From Phycisphaerales bacterium (GTDB lineage Bacteria > Planctomycetota > Phycisphaerae > Phycisphaerales > UBA1924): a stretch of 64,000 nt of DNA. The DNA lies in contig JADLFE010000058.1 in NCBI GenBank assembly GCA_020845755.1, positions 1 to 64,000 on the forward strand, written 5' to 3'. How positions within the stretch are numbered: the stretch's first letter is position 1; every line of letters begins with the position of its first letter. This document shows, piece by piece, positions 53,403 through 62,886 of this stretch. Position numbers and translations under genes: made by a program. The notes beneath the pieces are model-generated. The model worked only from the letters and a program-made list of their open reading frames with translations. It made no database searches and had not been told where the DNA came from.

Positions 53403-55301
53403 TTGACAACTCTGAAGAGCCAGCACGATCACCTGACCAGCGGCGCGACACGACAGCCGCGCGTGGTCGCGCTGCATCGCGCCCACTCGGTCTCTGGCGT
53501 GCGCGTCGCCGGCGCGCGACTGGCACGTCTGAGCGATCCGCCTCACATCCCCTGGCGCCCCCTTGTGATCGGCGCCGAACTGACCCAGGCGCGCGTCGCC
53601 GCATCGGCGCTCCACGGCACGCCGGGGCTGGACTGGCTCACATGGGGTTCCGGGCTCGATCCGGCCCGACAGGTGCTCCTGGTCCGCGATCGCCTGCGCG
53701 AGATGCGCGCCAACGTCGTGGTGCCCAACGACCTTCCCCACGGCTTCATCGCCGCCATGCTCGACGCCCACCGAGGCGTGCGCTGCGCCGCGATCTGCCA
53801 CGGCAACGACGGCCTGTCGCTCGATCTCTACGAACGATGCTTGCCGCTCGCGCACGCGTGGCGGGCGGTCAATGCCGACATCACGCGGCGCGTGATGGAG
53901 TTTGTGCCCGGGACCAGCACGCCAGACCCCCTCCCCTGCGGGTTGCCCGTGCCGCTCCGCTCGGCGGCGATCTCGCACCCGCTTCCTCCGGATCGACCGC
54001 TGCGCCTTCTCTACGCGGGCTGGCTGGATAACCTGAACAAGCGCGTGCTCGACCTGGTGGAACTCGCCGATCGCCTGACGACGCTGGGAGTGGCGTTCCG
54101 CCTATCCATCGTGGGAAACGGGCCGGTACGCGATATGCTCGTCCACGCCATGGAGCCGCACACGCAGGCCGGTCGCGCTCGCCTGCTCGGCGCCGCGCCG
54201 CCCGCGGCCATGCCGGACTTGTACAACGAGCATGACATGCTGCTCCTGGTCAGCCGCGCCGAGGGCGCGCCCCTGGTTGTGATGGAGGCCATGGCGCACG
54301 GCAGGCCCGTGGCGATCACAACCGGCTGCGGATACGCCAGCGCCGTGTGCCGCGACGGCGTTGACTCCCTCGTCGTTCCCACCGGCGCGATGCACGAACT
54401 CGCAGAAAAGATCGCCGGGCTTTGGAGAAATCCGCAATCGCTTGTCACCATGGGACGCGCCGCCCACGCGTCCGCCAAGGCGCATTTCGACATCGAGAAA
54501 CTCGCGCCGGCGTACGACCGGCTCGTGCTCGAGGCCGTGGATTCGGGCCCGATCCCCTGCAGCGCCCAGACCTCGGACGCGCCACGCTCGCCCGCGTGTA
54601 TCGCCGCGGCGTGGCAGCAGATCTGCAGCGCGCTCGAACTCCTCGGCCCCTGCGACGGCGCAGGCCTGCTCACGCTCGCGCTGTCGTGGCTGTCGGACCT
54701 GGGCGTCCGCGGCGTGTGGCTCGACGCCGAACGCTCGCTCTCGTCACTCCTGGACACCCTGGGCCCGGGCTCACGCGGTGTCATCGAAGGCCTCGTCGTC
54801 CGTCATGCCCATTCCACCATCCTCGGCTGGCCCACGCGCGAGCCCCGCGCCATCGAGCACGGCACGCTCATACTCAGCGACGGCTCGAGTTGGAGCCAGG
54901 ATGGCGAAGTGCCCGAGGACACGGGCATCATGTGGCTCCACACGCCGGGACGAGTCAGCCCCGTCGGTCGCCTGTTCCTGCAACGACTCGAGAACCTCGC
55001 CGTCGCCGGGCACACGCGCATCGCGATCTACGGCGGTGGGCGCCACACGCTCCGCCTGCGCCACGCCCTGGCCGTCACCGAACGTGTTGTGGTGATCCTC
55101 GATGACCGCGTCGGACAGCCGGGCGGTCCACCCGACCGGTTGTGGGGCCTGCCGGTCGCGTCGCCTTCCCGGATCGACGAGTTCGACGCGGATGCGATCG
55201 TGATTTCCAGCGACGAGTACGAAGAAACACTGCTTCTCAAGGCCCAGGAATTCAAGGGTGATCGCCCGGTGATGACGCTCTATCGTGCGGGCGAAGACTG
55301 A
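53403..55301 (+). CDS. GT4-type glycosyltransferase with extra C-terminal nucleotide-binding-like domain
   Basis: 632 aa, TTG start at 53403. Residues 1-375 are a GT-B glycosyltransferase (LLYAGWLDNLNKRVLDLVEL, FRLSIVGNGPVRD, PDLYNEHDMLLLVSRAEGAPLVVMEAMAHG). A helical or SAM-fold-like middle part (about 400-535) leads to a Rossmann-like C-terminal module: IAIYGGGRHTLRL, VVVILDDR, GLPVASPSRIDEFDADAIVIS, as found in sugar-modifying or methyltransferase-linked proteins. Role in glycan assembly is inferred from its neighbours. Confidence 0.85.
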   Translation: MTTLKSQHDHLTSGATRQPRVVALHRAHSVSGVRVAGARLARLSDPPHIPWRPLVIGAELTQARVAASALHGTPGLDWLTWGSGLDPARQVLLVRDRLREMRANVVVPNDLPHGFIAAMLDAHRGVRCAAICHGNDGLSLDLYERCLPLAHAWRAVNADITRRVMEFVPGTSTPDPLPCGLPVPLRSAAISHPLPPDRPLRLLYAGWLDNLNKRVLDLVELADRLTTLGVAFRLSIVGNGPVRDMLVHAMEPHTQAGRARLLGAAPPAAMPDLYNEHDMLLLVSRAEGAPLVVMEAMAHGRPVAITTGCGYASAVCRDGVDSLVVPTGAMHELAEKIAGLWRNPQSLVTMGRAAHASAKAHFDIEKLAPAYDRLVLEAVDSGPIPCSAQTSDAPRSPACIAAAWQQICSALELLGPCDGAGLLTLALSWLSDLGVRGVWLDAERSLSSLLDTLGPGSRGVIEGLVVRHAHSTILGWPTREPRAIEHGTLILSDGSSWSQDGEVPEDTGIMWLHTPGRVSPVGRLFLQRLENLAVAGHTRIAIYGGGRHTLRLRHALAVTERVVVILDDRVGQPGGPPDRLWGLPVASPSRIDEFDADAIVISSDEYEETLLLKAQEFKGDRPVMTLYRAGED

Positions 55302-55315
55302 CCCGCCCGCACGGG

Positions 55316-56191
55316 CTACACCACGAATCGGGCCGGCACGATCACGCACCCGGGCAACGCCGCGGCAAGGTGGCTTGCGCACGCGCCAGCGCTCGCCGTC
55401 GCCACAAGCACAAAGAGACAACTCCCGCTCCCCGTCAGATGCGCACGAGCCCCGCAGGCGACGCCCGCGTCATGACGGATCGCTCTCAGTTCGGGCCGCA
55501 CCAATTCAGCCGCGCTCTGCAGGTCGTTGAACAGGTCATCCGGGTCGCCCCGGCGAACCCGCGCTTCGTCCACACCCCGCGTCGGTGCGCGATCGAACAC
55601 GCGATAGACCTCGCCGGTCGGGCACCCGAATCGCGGGATGATCAGCACCGGCGAAAGCCGCTCGGTAAACGACACCTCCACCCGATCGATCGAATCGCCA
55701 AGCCCCGTCACGATCGACGCCCGCGGCGGGTCGTCATCATCCACGAAGAACGGCACATCCGAACCCAGCGTCGCGCCGATCGCCCGCAATTCGGCGCGTG
55801 AAAGGCCAAGCCCGCACGCTTCATTGACCGCGATGAGCGTCGCGGCCGCATCGCTCGAGCCGCCGCCCACGCCGCCGCCGACCGGAATCCGCTTGCGCAC
55901 GCGCAGTCCGACGTTCAGGCCCACCCCCGGATCGCACCCAACCCTCGCCTCGAGCGCCGCCAAGGCCCGCATCGCCAGATCAGTCTCCGCCGACCAGTCG
56001 ATCGGCGTCGGGCGCGGCGCATCGCTCGCCCAAGCGACATCCAGCCCGCTGGCCCCGGCGATCACCTCGACCTCGTCCGCCAGATCGATCGGCGCGAACA
56101 GCGACGCGATCGGGTGAAAGCCCTTCTTGGGCCCCCCTTCGATCGCCGGCCCGACCGCCAAAGACAGATTCAATTTCGCAAACGCCCGCAT
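55316..56191 (-). CDS. ispE: 4-diphosphocytidyl-2-C-methyl-D-erythritol kinase
   Basis: 291 aa from ATG 56191. A GHMP kinase: it starts AFAKLNLSLAV, has the ATP-binding RIPVGGGVGGGSSDAAATLI, TLGSDVPFFVDDD and the late LTGSGSCLFVL. Phosphorylates CDP-ME in the MEP isoprenoid pathway. No Shine-Dalgarno site; TACGAT lies 6 nt before ATG. Ends 14 nt before the convergent GT4 stop and is divergent from the Nif3-like gene. Confidence 0.95.
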   Translation of the reverse strand: MRAFAKLNLSLAVGPAIEGGPKKGFHPIASLFAPIDLADEVEVIAGASGLDVAWASDAPRPTPIDWSAETDLAMRALAALEARVGCDPGVGLNVGLRVRKRIPVGGGVGGGSSDAAATLIAVNEACGLGLSRAELRAIGATLGSDVPFFVDDDDPPRASIVTGLGDSIDRVEVSFTERLSPVLIIPRFGCPTGEVYRVFDRAPTRGVDEARVRRGDPDDLFNDLQSAAELVRPELRAIRHDAGVACGARAHLTGSGSCLFVLVATASAGACASHLAAALPGCVIVPARFVV

Positions 56192-56234
56192 GCAACGATC
56201 GTACAGTTGCGCACGCATCCGCGGAGGCCCCGCC

Positions 56235-57392
56235 ATGAACGTGAGTGATCTCGTCCTTGCCATGGAGTCCATCGCGCCCCTCCGCTACGCGGAGTCCTGG
56301 GACCGCGTCGGCCTGCTCGTGGGTGATCGGTCCCGCCCGATCGACGGCCCGATCGTTCTCACCATCGACCTCACCGAGCGGGTGCTCGCCGAAGCCGTCG
56401 AAATGAACGCCTCGGTCCTGGTTGCCTATCACCCGCCCATCTGGCAGCCCATGGCCCGCATGACCGACGCGACGCCCAGCGAACGCATCATCAGACACGC
56501 CGTCGAATCCCGCATCGCCGTGTATTGCCCGCACACCGCTCTCGACGCGACGCCCGGTGGTGTGACCGACTGGCTCTGCGAGGGGATCTCCGGCTCGGGC
56601 GTCGAGGGCAGGATCGCCGGCGATTGTCGCGCCATCACACCCGCCTCCAAGAGCGACGCGACGCAGGAGACCAAGATCGTCACGTTCCTCCCGCTCGAAA
56701 AGGCCGACATGGTGCGCAGCGCCCTGGCCAGCGCCGGAGCGGGGATCATCGGCAACTACAGCGTCTGCTCGTTCGGTGTGCAGGGCGAGGGGACGTTCCT
56801 CGCCGGGCACGGCGCCAAGCCCGTCATCGGCGAAACCGGACGCCTCGAGCGCGCCGCCGAGGTGCGCCTCGAGATGGTCTGCGCCAAGCGTGCCCTCCCG
56901 TTGGCGCTGGCGACGCTTCGCCAGTTTCATCCGTACGAAGAGCCCGCGATTGACATCTACGAACTGCTCCCGCGCCCCGAGCGTCACGCCGGCGCCGGCC
57001 GCCGCCTCGTGCTCGATCGACCGTGCTCGCTCTTGGAACTAGGTCAGCGTCTGAAGAAGCACCTCGGCCGCGCCCGCGTACAGGTCGCATCGGTCTCGGG
57101 CCCGGACGACCTGCAGCGCACCGTCAAAGTCGTGGGAGTCGTCCCAGGCGCGGGCGCCGAACTCGCGCCGATCGCTCGCACCGAGGGGTGCGATGTCTTC
57201 GTCACCGGCGAAATGAAACACCACGAGGTCATCGCGGCGCTCCACTCTGGAATGTCCGTCGTCCTCGCGGGCCACACCAACACCGAGCGCGGCTACCTCG
57301 CCCGCGTCTCGACCAAACTCGGCGAGATGCTCCAGGGCTGCCGCGTCATCATCTCGGGCCAGGACCGCGACCCACTGGTCTTCCTCGCGTAA
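56235..57392 (+). CDS. Nif3-like dinuclear metal-centre protein (YqfO type)
   Basis: 385 aa from ATG 56235 (GCGGAGGC upstream). Nif3/DUF34 family with metal ligands in LVAYHPPIW, HTALDATPGGV and GEMKHHEVIAALHSGMSVVL then AGHTNTERGYL. The middle insertion (about 140-250, with FHPYEEPAIDIYEL) is the PII-like domain of the longer YqfO-type members. Annotated elsewhere as a GTP cyclohydrolase I type 2 homologue, but the true function is not settled. Confidence 0.93.
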   Translation: MNVSDLVLAMESIAPLRYAESWDRVGLLVGDRSRPIDGPIVLTIDLTERVLAEAVEMNASVLVAYHPPIWQPMARMTDATPSERIIRHAVESRIAVYCPHTALDATPGGVTDWLCEGISGSGVEGRIAGDCRAITPASKSDATQETKIVTFLPLEKADMVRSALASAGAGIIGNYSVCSFGVQGEGTFLAGHGAKPVIGETGRLERAAEVRLEMVCAKRALPLALATLRQFHPYEEPAIDIYELLPRPERHAGAGRRLVLDRPCSLLELGQRLKKHLGRARVQVASVSGPDDLQRTVKVVGVVPGAGAELAPIARTEGCDVFVTGEMKHHEVIAALHSGMSVVLAGHTNTERGYLARVSTKLGEMLQGCRVIISGQDRDPLVFLA

Positions 57393-57422
57393 AAGATCGC
57401 CGGGCACGCGCCGCTGCCACGC

Positions 57423-58241
57423 CTATTCGAGAATCCGCTTCGCGTGGGTGTAGACGTTGAATCGCCCATCACGCAGAAACCCGATGAGCGTCAGACCGGA
57501 CTCGTCGGCCAGGTCGATCGCCAGCGACGACGGCGCCGACACCGCCGCCACGATCGGGATGCCCGCCGCCAGTGCCTTCTGCACGATCTCGAACGACGCC
57601 CGCCCGCTCACCACCAGCACGTGCCGTGAGAGCGGGAGCAGAGACCCCAGGAACGCGTGCCCGACCACCTTATCAACGGCGTTGTGACGCCCCACGTCCT
57701 CGCGAGCCGCCAGCAGCGTCCCGTGCTGGTCGAACAGGCCCGCGGCGTGCAGCCCCCCGGTCAGGTCGAAGGTGGGCTGTGCGCGACGCAGCCCGTCCAT
57801 CAGGGAGTAAACCACGCTCGGCTCCGCTCTGGGTCCGTCGCCGACCTTCGGAAACTGCTTGCGGAGCGCGTCGATGCTCCCCGACCCGCACACGCCGCAA
57901 CTCGACGGCGCGAACACGTGGCGCGTGAGGCGCGCAAAGTCGACCGCAACCCCCGGCGACACGATGACGTCGATCACCTCGCCCCCAGCGCGATCGCAGG
58001 GACGAACATGCTCCACGTCCGCGCGGCGTGTGATGATGCCCTCTCCGACCAGGAATCCCAGCGCCAGTTCCGCGTCGTGTCCAGGCGTGCGCATCGTGAT
58101 GCCCACCGCACGGCCCGCCACGCGGATCTCAAGAGGCTCCTCCACGACCGCCAGATCATCCGCCCGCTCGGGCACGTTCCCGTCACGGAACCGCCATACC
58201 GGGTAGCGTGCCGCCAGATCGTCGCGCAAAGAACGCGTCAT
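57423..58241 (-). CDS. fdhD: Formate dehydrogenase accessory sulfurtransferase FdhD
   Basis: 272 aa from ATG 58241. It has the persulfide-carrying CGVCG motif ([14 protein letters not shown]), [48 protein letters not shown] and [13 protein letters not shown], all typical of FdhD. It passes sulfur from IscS to the molybdenum/bis-MGD cofactor of formate dehydrogenases. No formate dehydrogenase is in this window. AGAGG lies upstream of the start. Confidence 0.95.
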   Translation of the reverse strand: MTRSLRDDLAARYPVWRFRDGNVPERADDLAVVEEPLEIRVAGRAVGITMRTPGHDAELALGFLVGEGIITRRADVEHVRPCDRAGGEVIDVIVSPGVAVDFARLTRHVFAPSSCGVCGSGSIDALRKQFPKVGDGPRAEPSVVYSLMDGLRRAQPTFDLTGGLHAAGLFDQHGTLLAAREDVGRHNAVDKVVGHAFLGSLLPLSRHVLVVSGRASFEIVQKALAAGIPIVAAVSAPSSLAIDLADESGLTLIGFLRDGRFNVYTHAKRILE

Positions 58242-58313
58242 GCGATGATTCCTCTCCCGAGTGACCGGCGATCGATCCCCGCGATCCATGCTCCCCGCGC
58301 TCCGCAGCGCCCC

Positions 58314-60281
58314 CTAGGCGCCCCGTTCGCCCGGCCCCGCGATCAGGCCCGTCGCACAGTCGTAGAGTTCGGCGACGAGTTCGGACAAGAAATACCTCCC
58401 GCGGCGTTTCGCGTAGGAGTACCACGGATTCATCAGCACCGAGCGCAGCAGAAACACCCCGTGCCGCTCGTACTCGTCCGACGTGACGCCGAGTCGCTCC
58501 AGGAACGGGCCGACCGTGCTGATCGGGTACTGACGCGATGAGAGCGATGTGCGGCTGACGAAGAACGATTGCTCGTACACGCGCTCGCCGGGCGAGATGT
58601 TGAATCGCTCGTATACACCACGATTGAGGCGGTTGACCTGCTCCAGAGTACTGCCGTGCTCCGTGCGGAAGGCGTAGCACACGATGTTCGAGCCCGGCGG
58701 ACAGAGGCATACGGCACGCACGCCGCGGCGCTGATCGACGAGCGACGGGTACGACTCCAGCAGCGCGTGCAGTTCGGCCGCGTTGCGGATGTTGTCGCGC
58801 ATCAGTGTGCCGTGCCCGCTGGAATCGAGCGGGATGAGCGTGTGGCTCAGCCAGACGGCTGCGGCGGAAGCGCCGGGCTTGCTCCCCTCGAGCACATAGA
58901 GCCCGATCGCCTCGCTGGTGCGTTCCGCGTCGGGATCGCCGGGCGCTTCACCGATGTACGGCGCGACCTGACGCATCAGCGGCTTCACGAGGTTGGATCG
59001 GAAACAGATCGCGCCGGCCGGATACGGGATGTATCCGAGTTTGTGCGGATCGATCGTGACCGAGTCGCAGCGGTTCATGCCCTCGAGCGCGGCGCACTCG
59101 TGGTGCTCCGGGAGCGCAAGATCGATCGATCGCATCACGCCGCCGACCTTGATGTCGGTGGTCGCCGCGCCAAGCCCGCGCCGCGTGGGGATGGTGATGG
59201 TGCGGAGGTAGCCGCCGTAGGCCCCGTCGGCGTGGAGCCAGAAGGAGGACTTGCCGGCACGCTCTCGCGCGTCGCGAAGGCCCGCGATTTCATCGACGGG
59301 GTCGATCGATCCCACCTCGGTCGAGCCCACGACGCCGACGACCGAGAGCACATGACGCCCCGATTGTTCGACGGATTCGATCGTCCGCTCCAGCGCGTCG
59401 ACACGCATGCGGAAGCGGGAATCGACAGGGACGGAGACCAAGGCCTGTCGCCCCAGGCCGAGCAAGTCGAGCGATTTCTCGAAGCAGTAGTGATGCGACT
59501 CGGGCACGATCACGACGGGCGCGGAGCCCAGCGCGCCCTCAACACCGGCCATGCCGCGCTCGGCGGCGTTGAAGGGCGAGGCGTTCGTCGCGTCGCGTGC
59601 CAGCGCGCCGAGTCTCTCGCGATCGTCGCTCCCATGAATCTGCCGCCAGATCGCCGCGTATTCCTCCATCGCCCGTGTGGGCGACGTGGCGAGCAGATCG
59701 GCGTCGCTCGGGGGCCCGGAGGGCCGGGACGCGGGATCGGGGAGCCTGATCGCGCGGCGGATATCGCGCACCACGAACGGGAGGTACTTCACGCCGCGCG
59801 CCGCCCAGAGCGCCTCGATATTGGCGGTGGTTCCGCCCGAGCAGAGATGGGCCCATGACCCGTCGTCGTATCCAATCATGCGCGAGATCAGCCGGCCGGC
59901 TTCGATCTCGAGCCTCACCGTCACGGGCGCGACCTCGCTGGTCACGTTGTTAGGGTTGTAGAGCATCGCGGCGAAGTAGCCGGCGATACCGGGGAGCGTC
60001 TGCTCCGCCAGCATGTGGGCCGCGTACCGCGGGGAATGGAACGGAACGTCGCCCTTCAATCGCGCCAGGAGTTCGAGCAGGCGATCCTCGAACGCGTCCA
60101 TGAACGGTTCGTTGTGCCGGCGGAGCGTCGAGTCGACCACCACACCGTCCTCCGGGAAGTAGTTGCGGCGCCACGCGGCATAGTCCTCGGCGATACGCTG
60201 GAGCCACGCAGTGAACCACGGGGCGTTCTCGGCCTTCGGCCCCGTAAACCACGCGCTCATCAGTCCGAGATCGTCACTCAT
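58314..60281 (-). CDS. PLP-dependent group II decarboxylase (tyrosine/glutamate decarboxylase-like)
   Basis: 655 aa from ATG 60281 (GGGAGG upstream). PLP lysine in DSVTIDPHKLGYIPYPAGAI; the N-terminal part has FHSPRYAAHMLAEQTLPGIAGYFAAMLYNPNN and LCSGGTTANIEALWAAR, as in the aromatic amino acid/glutamate decarboxylase superfamily. It is longer than standard members (about 480-620). Substrate unknown; tyrosine is plausible from the neighbouring tyrosine phenol-lyase. Downstream lies fdhD, unrelated. Confidence 0.9.
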   Translation of the reverse strand: MSDDLGLMSAWFTGPKAENAPWFTAWLQRIAEDYAAWRRNYFPEDGVVVDSTLRRHNEPFMDAFEDRLLELLARLKGDVPFHSPRYAAHMLAEQTLPGIAGYFAAMLYNPNNVTSEVAPVTVRLEIEAGRLISRMIGYDDGSWAHLCSGGTTANIEALWAARGVKYLPFVVRDIRRAIRLPDPASRPSGPPSDADLLATSPTRAMEEYAAIWRQIHGSDDRERLGALARDATNASPFNAAERGMAGVEGALGSAPVVIVPESHHYCFEKSLDLLGLGRQALVSVPVDSRFRMRVDALERTIESVEQSGRHVLSVVGVVGSTEVGSIDPVDEIAGLRDARERAGKSSFWLHADGAYGGYLRTITIPTRRGLGAATTDIKVGGVMRSIDLALPEHHECAALEGMNRCDSVTIDPHKLGYIPYPAGAICFRSNLVKPLMRQVAPYIGEAPGDPDAERTSEAIGLYVLEGSKPGASAAAVWLSHTLIPLDSSGHGTLMRDNIRNAAELHALLESYPSLVDQRRGVRAVCLCPPGSNIVCYAFRTEHGSTLEQVNRLNRGVYERFNISPGERVYEQSFFVSRTSLSSRQYPISTVGPFLERLGVTSDEYERHGVFLLRSVLMNPWYSYAKRRGRYFLSELVAELYDCATGLIAGPGERGA

Positions 60282-60482
60282 TCCGGCGTCCTCCCTGATC
60301 CACACCGTCCAGCGTCATTGTTACAGGTCCAAGCCGGCGGCAACGCATCCGCGCGTGCGGTTTGCGCCGGCCCCGGACGAGTGCCCGTGGAAACCACTGA
60401 TCAGATCGGTGGCCGCGTCGCGGGTCAATTTGGAGAGTCCTTGCAGTCACGCGGGTTTACGCCCGCCGGTTTGGGAGGACCT

Positions 60483-61097
60483 ATGTCGAAGGTAAAGTTT
60501 GCCGTATTGGCCGGAGTGGTCGCGGTCGCCGCCGCGGCTCCGACGGAGGCCGCGATTGTTTCGATGAGCCCGTTCGTGGGCGCGTACAACGAGGGCTTCG
60601 AAGGTCGCTCGTTCTACTGGACGTCGGGCACGACACCAGTCTTCGGCGGCGCGGGCACGATGCACGAACGCAACAACGGCTCGCTCATCCTCACCGGGAG
60701 TTGGAGTTTCCGCACCATCGTCCGCCCGTACGAAGGGCGGATCATCATGGGCAGCCCCGGCGGGTGGATGGAGTACAACTTCAACCAGGACATGGGCAAG
60801 TTCGGCGGCTACTTCGCCACCAACAGCGGCACGCCCGACGGACGCGTCGAGTTCTACAAGCGCGGCTCGCTCGTCGGCTCACAGACCATCGCCGCGCCCG
60901 CCTCGGGCGCATGGACATGGAACGGCTGGCGCTCCGACTCCGGCTTCGACACCGTCCGCATCATCGGCAACTACTGGGGTGGCGGGTTCATGATGCAGGA
61001 CGGCCTGCAGGCCTCGCCGCTCCCCGCGCCTGGAGCATCCGCCCTCGTCGCCTGCGGTGTGCTCGCGGTGGCCCGCCGCCGGCGCAATGACACCTGA
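60483..61097 (+). CDS. PEP-CTERM-like exported protein
   Basis: 204 aa from ATG 60483 (GGGAGG upstream). Signal peptide VKFAVLAGVVAVAAAAPTEA, a beta-rich lectin-like middle domain (FNQDMGKFGGYFATNSGTPD, VRIIGNYWGGGFMMQDGLQA) and a C-terminal sorting signal LPAPGASALVACGVLAVARR followed by RRNDT. The tail has the Pro-rich turn, hydrophobic helix and Arg cluster of PEP-CTERM-type proteins. Function unknown, presumably surface-exposed. Convergent with the tyrosine phenol-lyase gene. Confidence 0.85.
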   Translation: MSKVKFAVLAGVVAVAAAAPTEAAIVSMSPFVGAYNEGFEGRSFYWTSGTTPVFGGAGTMHERNNGSLILTGSWSFRTIVRPYEGRIIMGSPGGWMEYNFNQDMGKFGGYFATNSGTPDGRVEFYKRGSLVGSQTIAAPASGAWTWNGWRSDSGFDTVRIIGNYWGGGFMMQDGLQASPLPAPGASALVACGVLAVARRRRNDT

Positions 61098-61185
61098 CCA
61101 TCTCACGACGTCGCATGGTCGTGACTCCGGTGACGTGGCGCTCGCACGCCGCGTCGCTTTCTTTGAGCAGTTCCGCTGCGGGCGA

Positions 61186-62625
<1,440 letters not shown>

Positions 62626-62687
62626 TCATCATGATGGCCCGGCCTCCGGATTGAATCCCACGAAGGCGAGGCCTTGAATTCACGACC

Positions 62688-62693
62688 ATTGTA
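62688..62693 (-). promoter_or_regulatory. Candidate -10 box of the tpl promoter
   Basis: Minus-strand TACAAT (5 of 6 to consensus) about 72 nt before the tpl ATG, with only a weak -35 candidate (TGGAAC, 17-nt spacer). The leader contains nested inverted repeats (GGCCTC/GAGGCC enclosing GGATT/AATCC) at 62641-62673. Confidence 0.4.
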
Positions 62694-62886
62694 TCCACTG
62701 GTCAGATTTGTTCCAGTCGTCTGACTTTCGGCCGCACGCGCGACCTCATTCTGGTAAACTGCGCATGATTAATTCTCATTATTGGGAGGGTCCGGAAACT
62801 TTGACTCTCTTGAATGGGAGGGGTTAACGATTCTCGGTCTATGGACTCGCGTGTCCAGTGGCACGCCATGTGCAAGGCTCTCAAAG

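Noticed and set aside
51390-53978. Minus-strand open frame of about 860 codons
   Set aside because: Antisense shadow of the CgeB-like and GT4 genes; Arg/His-rich with no recognisable domain.
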